Positions 1 through 6,699 are shown, counted from the first letter of the stretch. The stretch is 7,071 bases of DNA from CAZMGY01 sp964565945 [NCBI: uncultured bacterium] (GCA_964565945.1 CAZMGY010000032.1:1-7071), one strand, 5' to 3'. The notes: a model not told the origin generated them from the letters alone. A program made the numbers and translations.

Positions 1-26
1 CACGTTGTTGAGAACTACGCCTAGAT

Positions 27-77
27 CTAAAGTCCTGACTCATTACTGAAGTAGTACCTCGTACTAAAGTCGTGACT
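27..77. repeat. Two near-identical 14-bp direct repeats, 37 bp apart
   Basis: CTAAAGTCCTGACT (27-40) and CTAAAGTCGTGACT (64-77) differ at one base. Similarity extends leftward to give 17 of 21 matches over 20-40 and 57-77. Each copy contains the dyad AGTC-NN-GACT, which would suit a dimeric DNA-binding protein. The 37-base offset is not a multiple of three, so the repeat is not an in-frame coding duplication. Function is unknown; a local duplication without function is equally possible. Confidence 0.5.
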
Positions 78-178
78 ACTCAAGACATTCATCGTCAGTT
101 TGGGTTCTCCATTGAGGTCATTACCATACTTCGACTTCGAAAAACAGAACTTGGAGTGCCGTGTAGGAGGGCTCCATT

Positions 179-304
179 ATGAGGACGGATGTACGCCCAT
201 GTGCTGATGCTCCATCCCAAAAAGAAACTTCTCTAAAAAATATAACTATAAACATATATTTACACATAAAAATATTGCTATATATTTTGAACATATTCGT
301 TTAA
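179..304 (+). CDS. Possible small ORF of 41 codons, unknown function
   Basis: An ATG at 179 is preceded at ideal distance by AGGAGG (165-170, 8-base spacer), a better SD than most genes in this window have. The frame runs 41 codons to TAA at 302-304. The predicted peptide has a polar N-terminal half and a C-terminal half rich in Ile, Leu, Tyr and Asn. That composition follows directly from the A+T-rich DNA beneath it and may not reflect selection. The ATG overlaps, as ATGA, the TGA (180-182) of an upstream open frame. No family is recognised and no promoter is evident. It could be a small membrane-associated peptide or chance. Confidence 0.15.
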   Translation: MRTDVRPCADAPSQKETSLKNITINIYLHIKILLYILNIFV

Positions 305-314
305 AATATTCGTT
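293..314. repeat. Tandem ATATTCGTT direct repeat, 13-bp period
   Basis: ATATTCGTT occurs at 293-301 and again at 306-314. The pair lies about 40 bases upstream of the TATAAT-like -10 of the pseudopilin gene, where an activator dimer might bind. Direct repeats of this size recall response-regulator sites, but no regulator is encoded in the window, and the A+T-rich context makes chance repetition plausible. Confidence 0.3.
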
Positions 315-340
315 GCGTATAACCATCCAAGCGCGATCAT

Positions 341-360
341 TTGACAAAAACTCTTATAAT
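341..360 (+). promoter_or_regulatory. Promoter-like hexamers upstream of the pseudopilin gene
   Basis: A perfect TATAAT (355-360) lies 41 bases before the pseudopilin ATG and would start transcription near 367. A perfect TTGACA (341-346) is also present, but only 8 bases separate the two hexamers instead of the usual 16-18, so they cannot work as one ordinary sigma-70 promoter. At 17-bp spacing the -35 for TATAAT would fall near 332-337, which is a poor match. Pairing TTGACA with a weak TAGGCT (365-370, 18-bp spacer) is an alternative. The -10 is the more credible element. Confidence 0.4.
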
Positions 361-382
361 CAGGTAGGCTTTTCTATATTGA

Positions 383-392
383 GGGGGGGGGG
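383..392 (+). repeat. Homopolymeric G10 tract at the pseudopilin ribosome binding site
   Basis: Ten consecutive Gs follow GA (381-382) and end nine bases before the ATG at 402, exactly the SD position. GAGG (381-384) gives a true SD core, but 17 bases from the start. Within the tract GGGGG can still pair with CCUCC using one G-U wobble. Such tracts are known slipped-strand contingency loci in other bacteria, so tract length could tune translation here. Long G runs are also prone to miscounting in sequencing. Confidence 0.6.
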
Positions 393-401
393 TAACGGAA
401 T

Positions 402-863
402 ATGATATCTTATACTAATAAACGCGGTTTCACATTGATTGAACTCTTAACAGCAATTGCCATCATTGGTATCTTAATTGGCTTGATTAGCCCCGCCTTG
501 CGCCTCTCCCGCAAGCGCGCCAAAACAATCGCGTGTATGAATAACCTGAAAGAAATTGGCCACATGATCAGTCTGTACGAGATTGATAAGCAGAAAGCCC
601 CGCAAAATTTCAATGATGTTAAAAACTTTTCGACCAGTAAAGGCATTCCTGCTGGAATGTTTCAGTGCCCTGTCACCGAGCAAGAGTACACATGGAGCAA
701 TAGCGCTTTTGATACCGCCAATCCATTGATCTCTCATAGTGGCAACAACCCCCACGAAACCAATATTTCACTGACTGGTTACTTGAATGTCCAGCGTGGT
801 GACTCGGCCTTTCCAGGTTCGGAAGATCCGACTGACGACACCAAAGAACCAGATGGAGACTAA
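402..863 (+). CDS. Type II secretion/type IV pilus-like pseudopilin (prepilin N-terminal methylation motif)
   Basis: The 153-residue product starts with a 9-residue basic leader ending KRG, then FTLIEL: cleavage by a prepilin peptidase is expected between Gly9 and Phe10, with the conserved Glu5 of the mature protein at Glu14. Residues 10-31 form the hydrophobic assembly helix. A basic stretch (34-41) is followed by C45-MNNLKEIG and FQC89P, a layout common in secreted pseudopilins of planctomycete/verrucomicrobial-type bacteria. The last 20 residues hold eight Asp/Glu, reminiscent of the calcium-binding end of GspG, though that is inference. The mature chain would be about 144 residues, GspG-sized. 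No secretion ATPase, platform protein or peptidase gene is adjacent, so it is an orphan. The start is fixed by the leader; its SD lies in a G10 tract. Its substrate and assembly partner are unknown. Confidence 0.85.
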   Translation: MISYTNKRGFTLIELLTAIAIIGILIGLISPALRLSRKRAKTIACMNNLKEIGHMISLYEIDKQKAPQNFNDVKNFSTSKGIPAGMFQCPVTEQEYTWSNSAFDTANPLISHSGNNPHETNISLTGYLNVQRGDSAFPGSEDPTDDTKEPDGD

Positions 864-993
864 GCGGATCACCTGGAACACCCCACGCAAAACGAGTCGT
901 CATCTTAATTTTTTTTTAAATTCCCACTTTTGCTAAAATGACATACTTTGTGTCTTCATCATCCCGCGACTTGATTGCGGGATCTATGGATTG
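864..993. other. Convergent intergenic spacer between pseudopilin and ppx
   Basis: The two flanking genes end facing each other. The spacer holds a T9 run (909-917) 45 bases past the pseudopilin stop and a stem-loop nearer ppx (961-983). I find no clear stem ahead of the T run, so it is not a convincing intrinsic terminator. No coding frame is visible. Confidence 0.6.
961..983 (-). terminator. Stem-loop after ppx, possible terminator of the minus-strand operon
   Basis: ATCCCGC (961-967) and GCGGGAT (977-983) form a perfect 7-bp stem with a 9-base loop, 10 bases beyond the ppx stop codon in the direction of transcription. No U-tract follows on the minus strand, nor on the plus strand. It may stabilise the 3' end, or act as a weak or factor-assisted terminator, rather than being a classical intrinsic one. 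Confidence 0.4.
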
Positions 994-1911
994 TCATACA
1001 GTTAAAATCGAAGAACTACGTCTTAAGGCATAGGCTTCACGGATAGAGCCAGGGCAAATATGAATCACTTCTATTTGCATCGCCTGGCAAAGTTCTTGAA
1101 AAAAGATCAGCCCCAAACAGACCAAATCACGTTTATCATCGTCGAGATATTTCATATCCTTCTCGAAATAACACATCTCCTCAAGCTGGCACAAATCATC
1201 CAAATGCAAGGTCACTTGATCCAACTGCTCATAACTCAAGTTTGGATGCAACATCAAAGCCGCCACTTTAAGCGCACTCGAAGTCACCACCAAGTTCTCA
1301 ACACTCCATGGCGCATCGTCCAGAAAGCCTGCACATAAGGTTTGGCAATGTATTCGCACCATCCCTCCTTCTTGAACACTCAAACGCTCGCCCATTTGAA
1401 AAAGCTGCTTCATTTTGGCCAAGCCGTAAGGCCAACTGTCATTTTGAATCAGTTGATTCCGGTGGCTGTATATCATTTCACAGCTACCTCCACCCAGGTC
1501 GCACACCAACAAATGTTCGCTTAAATCAGGAAAAACAGAAAGCGCACTCTTATAAGCCAGCAAACCTTCATCTTCGGTGGACAGTACATCAACATCATAC
1601 CCCAGCTCGTGTTTGATTCTTGCCAAAATCTCCGTAGCATTGCTTGCTTCACGCAGAACACTGGTTCCAATGAGGTAAGTGTGACAAGTTTCGTGGCTTT
1701 GACTGACTTGTACGAGTTTGTGTAACGACTGCACAAGCTGTTCGACAGCATGCTCTGGGACAAGCTTATCATCGAGCAAATAGCACCCTAATTTTAAAAC
1801 ATAGGTCTGATGCTCTAAAGCATAGACCTTCCTTTCCAAAGAAATTTCCAAGACTTGACCGCAGACCGTATTGGAACCAATGTCAATCACGTGGAAAATG
1901 TTGCGCGACAT
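994..1911 (-). CDS. ppx: Ppx/GppA family phosphatase (exopolyphosphatase or guanosine pentaphosphatase)
   Basis: The 305-residue product belongs to the sugar-kinase/Hsp70/actin-fold Ppx/GppA family, which removes terminal phosphates from polyphosphate or converts pppGpp to ppGpp in the cytoplasm. Visible motifs are the first phosphate loop DIGSNT (10-15), GTSVLREASNA (82-92, matching the family's TSALREA block), an acidic STEDEG segment (111-116) where the catalytic Glu lies, and the second phosphate loop DLGGGS (138-143). The length matches the short two-domain form, without the C-terminal extension of the ~510-residue enterobacterial enzymes. I chose ATG at 1911 because AGAGG lies nine bases upstream; a TTG at 1929 would add six residues ahead of the motif. 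The start lies inside the end of cca (29-base overlap), implying translational coupling. Sequence alone does not separate Ppx from GppA activity. Confidence 0.9.
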   Translation of the reverse strand: MSRNIFHVIDIGSNTVCGQVLEISLERKVYALEHQTYVLKLGCYLLDDKLVPEHAVEQLVQSLHKLVQVSQSHETCHTYLIGTSVLREASNATEILARIKHELGYDVDVLSTEDEGLLAYKSALSVFPDLSEHLLVCDLGGGSCEMIYSHRNQLIQNDSWPYGLAKMKQLFQMGERLSVQEGGMVRIHCQTLCAGFLDDAPWSVENLVVTSSALKVAALMLHPNLSYEQLDQVTLHLDDLCQLEEMCYFEKDMKYLDDDKRDLVCLGLIFFQELCQAMQIEVIHICPGSIREAYALRRSSSILTV

Positions 1912-3202
1912 GGGCTTTGGCCTCTTCAAGAGTTTGAATTTGAGCTTCCAATTGCAAAACTTCGACGGCCTCGATAATCTCGGAAAAAACAGGCGCTGGC
2001 TGGTAACCCCAAGCCAACAATTGCTTACCAGTCACCAACAAAGGCGGACGAAGCTCCTCCTCGCTGTATGACTTTAGCTTGTCCATGCAAAACTGATAAA
2101 TCTCTAAGTCGTTGTGACTTGCCTCGCAGTCAGCCTTAAGCATAGTTAATTCTTCTCGAATCGTGGAACGCTGTAACATTTTTTTGAGCTTTCCTTCGCG
2201 CATTTGCATGGCCGCACCAAATCGCATATGCTCAGAAACATACTGAACAATCAATTTACGATCTTCGTTCGACATTCGCAAGCGTTGGCAAATATCATTG
2301 GCCATCTCGGCACCGATTTTGTCGTGTTTGTTAAAACGAATCCGATCGGTAACTGTATAGGTGGGAGGTTTACCCACATCGTGCAACAAAGCTCCAAACG
2401 CCAATGCAACCGAAGGGTCTTCGGGCAATTTATCTAGCATTAATTTGGTATGCACAAACACATCCCCTTCTGGATGAAACTCAGGGGGCTGTTTCACCCC
2501 ATCCATGGCCGCAATTGCGGGCAACACTTCGATTAACAAACCCGTTTGATGCAAAAGATCGATCGCCTGTCCACGATTCGGTCCAGTGAGCATCTTGCAA
2601 AGTTCATCGCGAATGCGCTCCATACTTACCTGATGAATCTCATGCGATGTCTGCACAATTGCATCTCGAGTTTCTGGGTCGAGAGGGAACTGAAAACGTG
2701 CCGAAAATCGCACGGCTCGCAGCATACGCAACTTGTCTTCTTCAAAGCGTTCGCTGGCTTGTCCAATTGCCTTAATTACTCCCTGGGCTAAATCTGCTTG
2801 ACCTCCCACATAATCGATAATGCAATCGTCTAGGGGATCATAGAATAATCCATTAATCGTAAAATCTCGGCGTTGGGCATCCTCTTGCGGTGTGACAAAC
2901 ATAACACCCTCAGGATGTCGCCCATCCTTATAAGATAAATCCTGACGAAAGGTGGCGACTTCAAAATGATAACTCCCCTGCACAACAATCATCACACCAA
3001 ACTTTTCTCCTACTGGAATGGTTTTATCGAACAATTTTTTGATCTCATCGGGTGTCGCACTAGTGGCAATGTCGATATCTTTGACACTTAGCCCCAAAAT
3101 ATCGTCTCGCACACAGCCCCCAGCAAAACAGGCCTCATAACCGTGTTCGACAAAACGCTGAACAATCTGTTTTGCCACCAAAAACAATGGATTGTGTTTC
3201 AA
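1883..3202 (-). CDS. cca: CCA-adding-type tRNA nucleotidyltransferase with HD domain
   Basis: The 439-residue protein is a class II tRNA nucleotidyltransferase, the family that builds or repairs the 3' CCA of tRNA from CTP and ATP. The head holds GGCVRD (28-33) and DID (42-44), whose aspartates bind the catalytic metals. RRDFT (111-115) follows, then the nucleotide-selecting motif ED-x2-R (155-159). An HD-type metal-binding domain spans roughly 240-330, with H251, H274-D275 and H293, so phosphatase or phosphodiesterase activity on tRNA ends is possible. A PcnB-like poly(A) polymerase or a split A- or CC-adding enzyme cannot be excluded, but domain order and length favour full CCA addition. 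The start is TTG: GGGAGGG (3211-3217) sits eight bases upstream, right after the HIT stop, and no ATG fits as well. It overlaps ppx by 29 bases. Confidence 0.92.
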   Translation of the reverse strand: MKHNPLFLVAKQIVQRFVEHGYEACFAGGCVRDDILGLSVKDIDIATSATPDEIKKLFDKTIPVGEKFGVMIVVQGSYHFEVATFRQDLSYKDGRHPEGVMFVTPQEDAQRRDFTINGLFYDPLDDCIIDYVGGQADLAQGVIKAIGQASERFEEDKLRMLRAVRFSARFQFPLDPETRDAIVQTSHEIHQVSMERIRDELCKMLTGPNRGQAIDLLHQTGLLIEVLPAIAAMDGVKQPPEFHPEGDVFVHTKLMLDKLPEDPSVALAFGALLHDVGKPPTYTVTDRIRFNKHDKIGAEMANDICQRLRMSNEDRKLIVQYVSEHMRFGAAMQMREGKLKKMLQRSTIREELTMLKADCEASHNDLEIYQFCMDKLKSYSEEELRPPLLVTGKQLLAWGYQPAPVFSEIIEAVEVLQLEAQIQTLEEAKAHVAQHFPRD

Positions 3203-3210
3203 AATTAAGT

Positions 3211-3217
3211 CCCTCCC
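3211..3217 (-). promoter_or_regulatory. Strong SD that decides the TTG start of cca
   Basis: On the minus strand GGGAGGG directly follows the TAA of the HIT gene (3218-3220) and is eight bases ahead of the TTG at 3202. It is the strongest SD in the operon, which makes the rare start codon credible and may offset its lower initiation efficiency. Confidence 0.65.
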
Positions 3218-3565
3218 TTAGCCTGGAGGCCACATCATCGCACGACCAGCTAGCAAATGCATGTGCACATGATAAACCTCTTGTCCGCCATGATCGCGAC
3301 AATTGATCACCAAACGATATCCCTCTTCCGCAAACCCTTCTTGAGCCGCAATTTGATTGGCTTGTTCGGTCAACAAGGTCATATAGGGCTTATCGAAACG
3401 ATCCGTATCGGCTACTGTCTCCACATGCTCTTTAGGAATCAGCAAGATATGGATTGGAGCTTGAGGATTAATATCGCGAAAGGCCAAAACGTCTTCCGTT
3501 TCCGCAACCCGATCAATCGGGATATCTCCAGCAATCATTTTGCAAAACAGACAATCTTCACTCAT
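3218..3565 (-). CDS. HIT-family protein, HINT branch (nucleoside phosphoramidase-like)
   Basis: The 115-residue protein carries the histidine triad HVHMHLL (99-105); the central His101 would be the nucleophile that is transiently AMP-modified. The C-terminus MWPPG (111-115) is characteristic of the HINT branch, whose members hydrolyse purine nucleoside phosphoramidates and aminoacyl-adenylates. C5-x2-C8 near the N-terminus, with His47 and the triad histidines, could bind zinc as in many HIT proteins. The length is normal. It would act as a soluble cytoplasmic homodimer. The ATG overlaps the end of coaD by eight bases. The nearest SD candidate (GGGAG) is about 12 bases upstream, so coupling to coaD translation probably helps initiation. 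The physiological substrate is not known for bacterial members in general, nor from this context. Confidence 0.95.
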   Translation of the reverse strand: MSEDCLFCKMIAGDIPIDRVAETEDVLAFRDINPQAPIHILLIPKEHVETVADTDRFDKPYMTLLTEQANQIAAQEGFAEEGYRLVINCRDHGGQEVYHVHMHLLAGRAMMWPPG

Positions 3566-4058
3566 GCCTTGGCTTGGCTCCCTTTATTTTGTTATGAAGA
3601 GCCTTTACCACATTCAGTGGAACAAAAGCGCTAATATCTCCCTCCAATCGGCAAATTTCTTTAATCATGCGTGAGCTCACATAGGAATAAGCTTCGTCGG
3701 GCATAAGGAAAATAGTATCGACATTTTTGCTGATTTTTCGATTGGTCAGTGCCATTTGAAATTCATATTCAAAGTCCGAAATGGTGCGAATCCCGCGCAC
3801 AATCACCGGAATGTTTTTGCTATGGGCGTAGTCCACCAGTAAGCCCGAGAAGGATTCAATTTTCACATGATCTTGACTATCCAAACAATCCGCTATCAAC
3901 TGTATTCTTTTTTCCACAGAAAACAAAGGTTCCTTAGGGCCTCCCTGAGCTACGGCAATGTACACCTGCTCAAACATCGACTGGCATCGCTGAATAAGAT
4001 CCAAGTGCCCATAGGTTACTGGATCAAACGTTCCAGGATAAATCACTTGTGTTGTCAT
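3558..4058 (-). CDS. coaD: Pantetheine-phosphate adenylyltransferase (phosphopantetheine adenylyltransferase)
   Basis: CoaD transfers AMP from ATP to 4'-phosphopantetheine, giving dephospho-CoA and pyrophosphate, the penultimate step of coenzyme A synthesis. The 166-residue product has the full family signature: YPGTFDPVTYGH (7-18), containing the T-x-G-H nucleotidyltransferase motif with the catalytic His18; RGIR (88-91), which contacts phosphates; and SSRMIKE (128-134), equivalent to the family's ISST-x-[IV]-[KR]-E motif. The length is standard for the hexameric bacterial enzyme. The ATG overlaps the rsmD stop as ATGA, with GAGGA nine bases ahead. Neighbouring rsmD is a very common partner of coaD across bacteria. 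No key residue is missing. Confidence 0.97.
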   Translation of the reverse strand: MTTQVIYPGTFDPVTYGHLDLIQRCQSMFEQVYIAVAQGGPKEPLFSVEKRIQLIADCLDSQDHVKIESFSGLLVDYAHSKNIPVIVRGIRTISDFEYEFQMALTNRKISKNVDTIFLMPDEAYSYVSSRMIKEICRLEGDISAFVPLNVVKALHNKIKGAKPRHE

Positions 4059-4618
4059 AGATCTTTATCCTCATTGTTATGATAATAAAAGTTCACACTT
4101 GTTTGCCCATACTCTTTCTGAATCACGTCCTCTAGCTGCGCAGGGCAAATCAGTTTTTGTTTAACATCGTGTTCAATAACCACCATCCCTTTGGAAACCA
4201 CAATACCATTATCCATCATCCTCTGCAAGAGATCCTCGGGACACAAATGATACGGAGGATCGGCAAAGATGAGATCGAAGGACTGTTCTAAACGTCCCAA
4301 GCACTTGATTTGATCCAGTGTATCGCCAAATATCAGCTGGCAGTTTGATTCTATTTTGCAATGGCGAAGGTTCTGATTCAAACGGCGCACCACGGCGGGA
4401 TGTTTTTCGACAAAAACAATATGTTTAGCCCCACGACTGAGCGCTTCAACGCCAAGACTTCCCGAACCCGCATAAAGATCCAAAACTCGCGCATTCTTCA
4501 CCTGTTCATGCAAAACGCTAAAAATGGCCTCACGTACCCGATCGCTCGTAGGACGCACCTCTTTGCCATCTGGCGCCTGTAATTTTCGCCCTTTGAGATA
4601 TCCAGCTATAATTCGCAT
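4055..4618 (-). CDS. rsmD: 16S rRNA (guanine(966)-N(2))-methyltransferase
   Basis: RsmD uses S-adenosylmethionine to methylate N2 of G966 (E. coli numbering) of 16S rRNA in the small subunit. The 187-residue protein begins with RIIAGYLKGRKL (2-13), typical of the family, followed by RPTSDRVREAIF (22-33). The SAM-binding motif I is LDLYAGSGSLG (46-56), and the catalytic DPPY lies at 120-123, the N4/N2-methyltransferase signature. The length agrees with the family. Its ATG shares one base with the recG stop (TAATG), and GGGG within the last recG codons can serve as SD. It overlaps coaD by four bases. All expected residues are present, and the family assignment is firm. Confidence 0.95.
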   Translation of the reverse strand: MRIIAGYLKGRKLQAPDGKEVRPTSDRVREAIFSVLHEQVKNARVLDLYAGSGSLGVEALSRGAKHIVFVEKHPAVVRRLNQNLRHCKIESNCQLIFGDTLDQIKCLGRLEQSFDLIFADPPYHLCPEDLLQRMMDNGIVVSKGMVVIEHDVKQKLICPAQLEDVIQKEYGQTSVNFYYHNNEDKDL

Positions 4619-6699
4619 TAGGCTATCCCCGCAATATCGATTTTATGACCATAGCGTTCATAAACCATGCGCAATAATTGAGCCCTCGCCACTAAATGTT
4701 GCTGATCACCAAATAATTCCAAAGTATCCTGGCACGCCTGCTCCATCAGTTTAAAATCCGAAAGCAAACTCCCTAATCTTAATTCGGGCAAACCGCTCTG
4801 TCTAAAACCAAAAAACTCTCCTGGTCCACGAATCTGCAAATCAGCTTCGGCAATTTTAAAACCATCATTGGTGTCGCACATCACTTTCATACGTTCGCGA
4901 GACTCGGGGCTTTTGGCTGCCCCAATCAAAATGCAATACGACTGGTGCTCCCCACGACCCACACGCCCACGCAACTGATGCAATTGTGCTAAACCAAACC
5001 GCGAGGCATCTTCGATCAGCATTACTGTGGCATTAGGCACATTGATCCCTACTTCAATCACGGTTGTCGACACCAAAATGTCTAAGTCCCCTTGTTTAAA
5101 CAATGTCATTGTCTGTTCTTTTTCCGCCGCTTTCATCCGTCCATGCAGCATGCCTAAACGGAAGTCGGTAAAAACATCTTGGCACAAATGCTCATAACGT
5201 TCTTCGACGGCTTTCAAATCTAGTTTTTCCGAGATCTCGACCAAAGGATAAACAAAATAAACCTGTCGCCCCTCAATAATTTCTTTGCGTACAAAGTCAT
5301 AAAGACCCTCGCGCTTAGCCTCGGTCACAAAAAAGGTTTTGATCGGCTTGCGCCCCATCGGCAATTGATCAATGATCGACACATCCAACTCCCCATACAC
5401 CGTCATCGACAAAGTGCGTGGAATTGGGGTGGCTGTCATCACTAGGATATGTGGATTAAGGCCTTTCTTTTGCATCTGAGAACGTTGCATCACCCCGAAT
5501 TTGTGCTGTTCATCAATGATCACCAAACCTAATTGATTAAAGTTCACATCATCTTGAATCAAGGCATGGGTACCCACCACCGCATGGATTTCTCCACTTT
5601 GCAAACATTGTAAGATGGCCTCGTGCTTCCTTTTTTTGGTGCTTCCAACAAGCAGATCAGCCTGCACCTGAAACACATCCAAAAACTCCATAAGAACAGC
5701 AAAATGTTGGGTCGCTAAAATTTCGGTCGGCGCCATAAAGGCTACTTGATAACCATTTTGAATCGCCAACATCATGGCGTACACAGCCACAATTGTTTTG
5801 CCCGAACCTACGTCTCCTTGCAGCAAGCGCATCATCACCCGTGAGCTTTGCATATCGGCACGAATCTCTTGCATCACCTTGCGTTGAGCTTTGGTTAATT
5901 CAAAAGGCAATTGCTCATCGAAATGTTTCACAAGCCCATCAGTATCCATGCACAAAAGTCCGTTCTCTTTTTCTCCTTGAGTCCGATTTTTTTTATCAAT
6001 CAAAGCCACCTGAAACACAAAAAACTCTTCATAGATAAGACGCCTCCTGGCCTGCTCCATATGATCACTGTCTTTAGGGAAATGAATTTCGCGCAGAGCC
6101 ATACAACGCTCCATCAACCCATGCCGTTCCATAAGTATTTGCGGCAGAATTTCTACCACCTGAGACAAGGTTTGATCAATTACATGCTTGATCATCCGGC
6201 GCAATTGACGTTGCGTTAAACCTTCGGTTAAGGGATAGAGGGGGACAATCCGTCCCGTATTTAAGCGATTTTCCTCCAAATCTTCCGACAATTTTTCGTA
6301 AACCACCTGAGTCATCTGCAAGCCATATTTGTACTGAACTTTACCCGTAAATAGATAGCGTTCGCCAACTTTAAAGTGTTTTTTCAAAAAACGTTGATTA
6401 AAAAAAGGAATCGCAACGCGCCCTGTCCCGTCAGAAACCACCAAAGTTAAAATAAAAAGTTTTTTACGAACCACTCGCTCTTGAATCGATTCGATCGTTG
6501 CCTCAATGCTTTGTTCGCCATCGTTGACAAGCTGATCGATCGTAATCATTTTTCGTCGATCTTGATAATCACGTGGAAAATAAAACAGAAGATCGACCAT
6601 TCGTCGTATCCCCAACTTTTCCAAAAGCGACAAGCGACGTGGTCCCACACCTTTTAAATATTGCACACTGTCGTTCAACTGAAACGTCCCAGTCCCCAT
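4618..6699 (-). CDS. recG: ATP-dependent DNA helicase RecG
   Basis: RecG is a superfamily 2 helicase that remodels stalled replication forks and branch-migrates Holliday junctions and R/D-loops. The 693-residue chain is full length. Residues 12-50 contain the helix-hairpin-like GVGP segment and PRDYQDR. The OB-fold wedge domain that grips the junction spans roughly 65-135. The helicase core shows Walker A GDVGSGKT (295-302), DEQH box (396-399), motif III TATPIPRT (422-429) and motif VI QLRGRVGR (575-582). The C-terminal DLQIRGPGEFFGFRQSG block (620-636) is RecG-specific and absent from PriA or Mfd. The ATG at 6699 is used although its SD is weak. It is the first gene of the six-gene cluster and lies divergent to rpmB. 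Nothing is truncated or missing. Confidence 0.98.
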   Translation of the reverse strand: MGTGTFQLNDSVQYLKGVGPRRLSLLEKLGIRRMVDLLFYFPRDYQDRRKMITIDQLVNDGEQSIEATIESIQERVVRKKLFILTLVVSDGTGRVAIPFFNQRFLKKHFKVGERYLFTGKVQYKYGLQMTQVVYEKLSEDLEENRLNTGRIVPLYPLTEGLTQRQLRRMIKHVIDQTLSQVVEILPQILMERHGLMERCMALREIHFPKDSDHMEQARRRLIYEEFFVFQVALIDKKNRTQGEKENGLLCMDTDGLVKHFDEQLPFELTKAQRKVMQEIRADMQSSRVMMRLLQGDVGSGKTIVAVYAMMLAIQNGYQVAFMAPTEILATQHFAVLMEFLDVFQVQADLLVGSTKKRKHEAILQCLQSGEIHAVVGTHALIQDDVNFNQLGLVIIDEQHKFGVMQRSQMQKKGLNPHILVMTATPIPRTLSMTVYGELDVSIIDQLPMGRKPIKTFFVTEAKREGLYDFVRKEIIEGRQVYFVYPLVEISEKLDLKAVEERYEHLCQDVFTDFRLGMLHGRMKAAEKEQTMTLFKQGDLDILVSTTVIEVGINVPNATVMLIEDASRFGLAQLHQLRGRVGRGEHQSYCILIGAAKSPESRERMKVMCDTNDGFKIAEADLQIRGPGEFFGFRQSGLPELRLGSLLSDFKLMEQACQDTLELFGDQQHLVARAQLLRMVYERYGHKIDIAGIA

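Larger units (their letters stand above)
1..340. other. Left-flank stretch without a convincing gene
   Basis: No reading frame here shows a recognisable protein family, and stops are frequent on both strands. The first ~235 bases have ordinary composition and carry short repeats and dyads: CTAAAGTC[C/G]TGACT at 27-40 and 64-77, and TAGTAC-CTC-GTACTA at 52-66. From about 236 to 310 the DNA turns very A+T-rich, with the 7-bp AT hairpin AAAATAT/ATATTTT (269-275/282-288). Two small open frames are possible: a 36-codon GTG frame (72-182) and a 41-codon ATG frame (179-304), the latter described separately. I see no tRNA, rRNA, transposase or CRISPR signature. It may be intergenic regulatory DNA or the eroded remains of a lost gene. 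Confidence 0.6.

Noticed and set aside
236-310. A+T-rich block as a replication origin
   Set aside because: No DnaA-box-like TTATCCACA repeats or nearby dnaA/dnaN; more likely promoter-proximal intergenic DNA.
410-755. Minus-strand open frames antisense to the pseudopilin gene
   Set aside because: They lack family motifs and good SDs, and they lie opposite a clear prepilin coding frame; they are shadows.
866-874. GGATCACCT resembling the 3' end of 16S rRNA
   Set aside because: Only nine bases match, and the DNA on the left is the pseudopilin gene, so there is no rRNA context.
909-917. T9 run as an intrinsic terminator of the pseudopilin gene
   Set aside because: No stable stem directly precedes it; a T run alone is not enough.
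1912-1929. TTG at 1929 as the ppx start, adding six residues
   Set aside because: ATG at 1911 has AGAGG at proper spacing and begins just before the conserved phosphate-binding motif, as in relatives.
3257-3634. Plus-strand 125-codon frame opposite the HIT gene
   Set aside because: It is antisense to the histidine-triad and coaD coding sequence; its His/Ile-rich composition mirrors the opposite strand.
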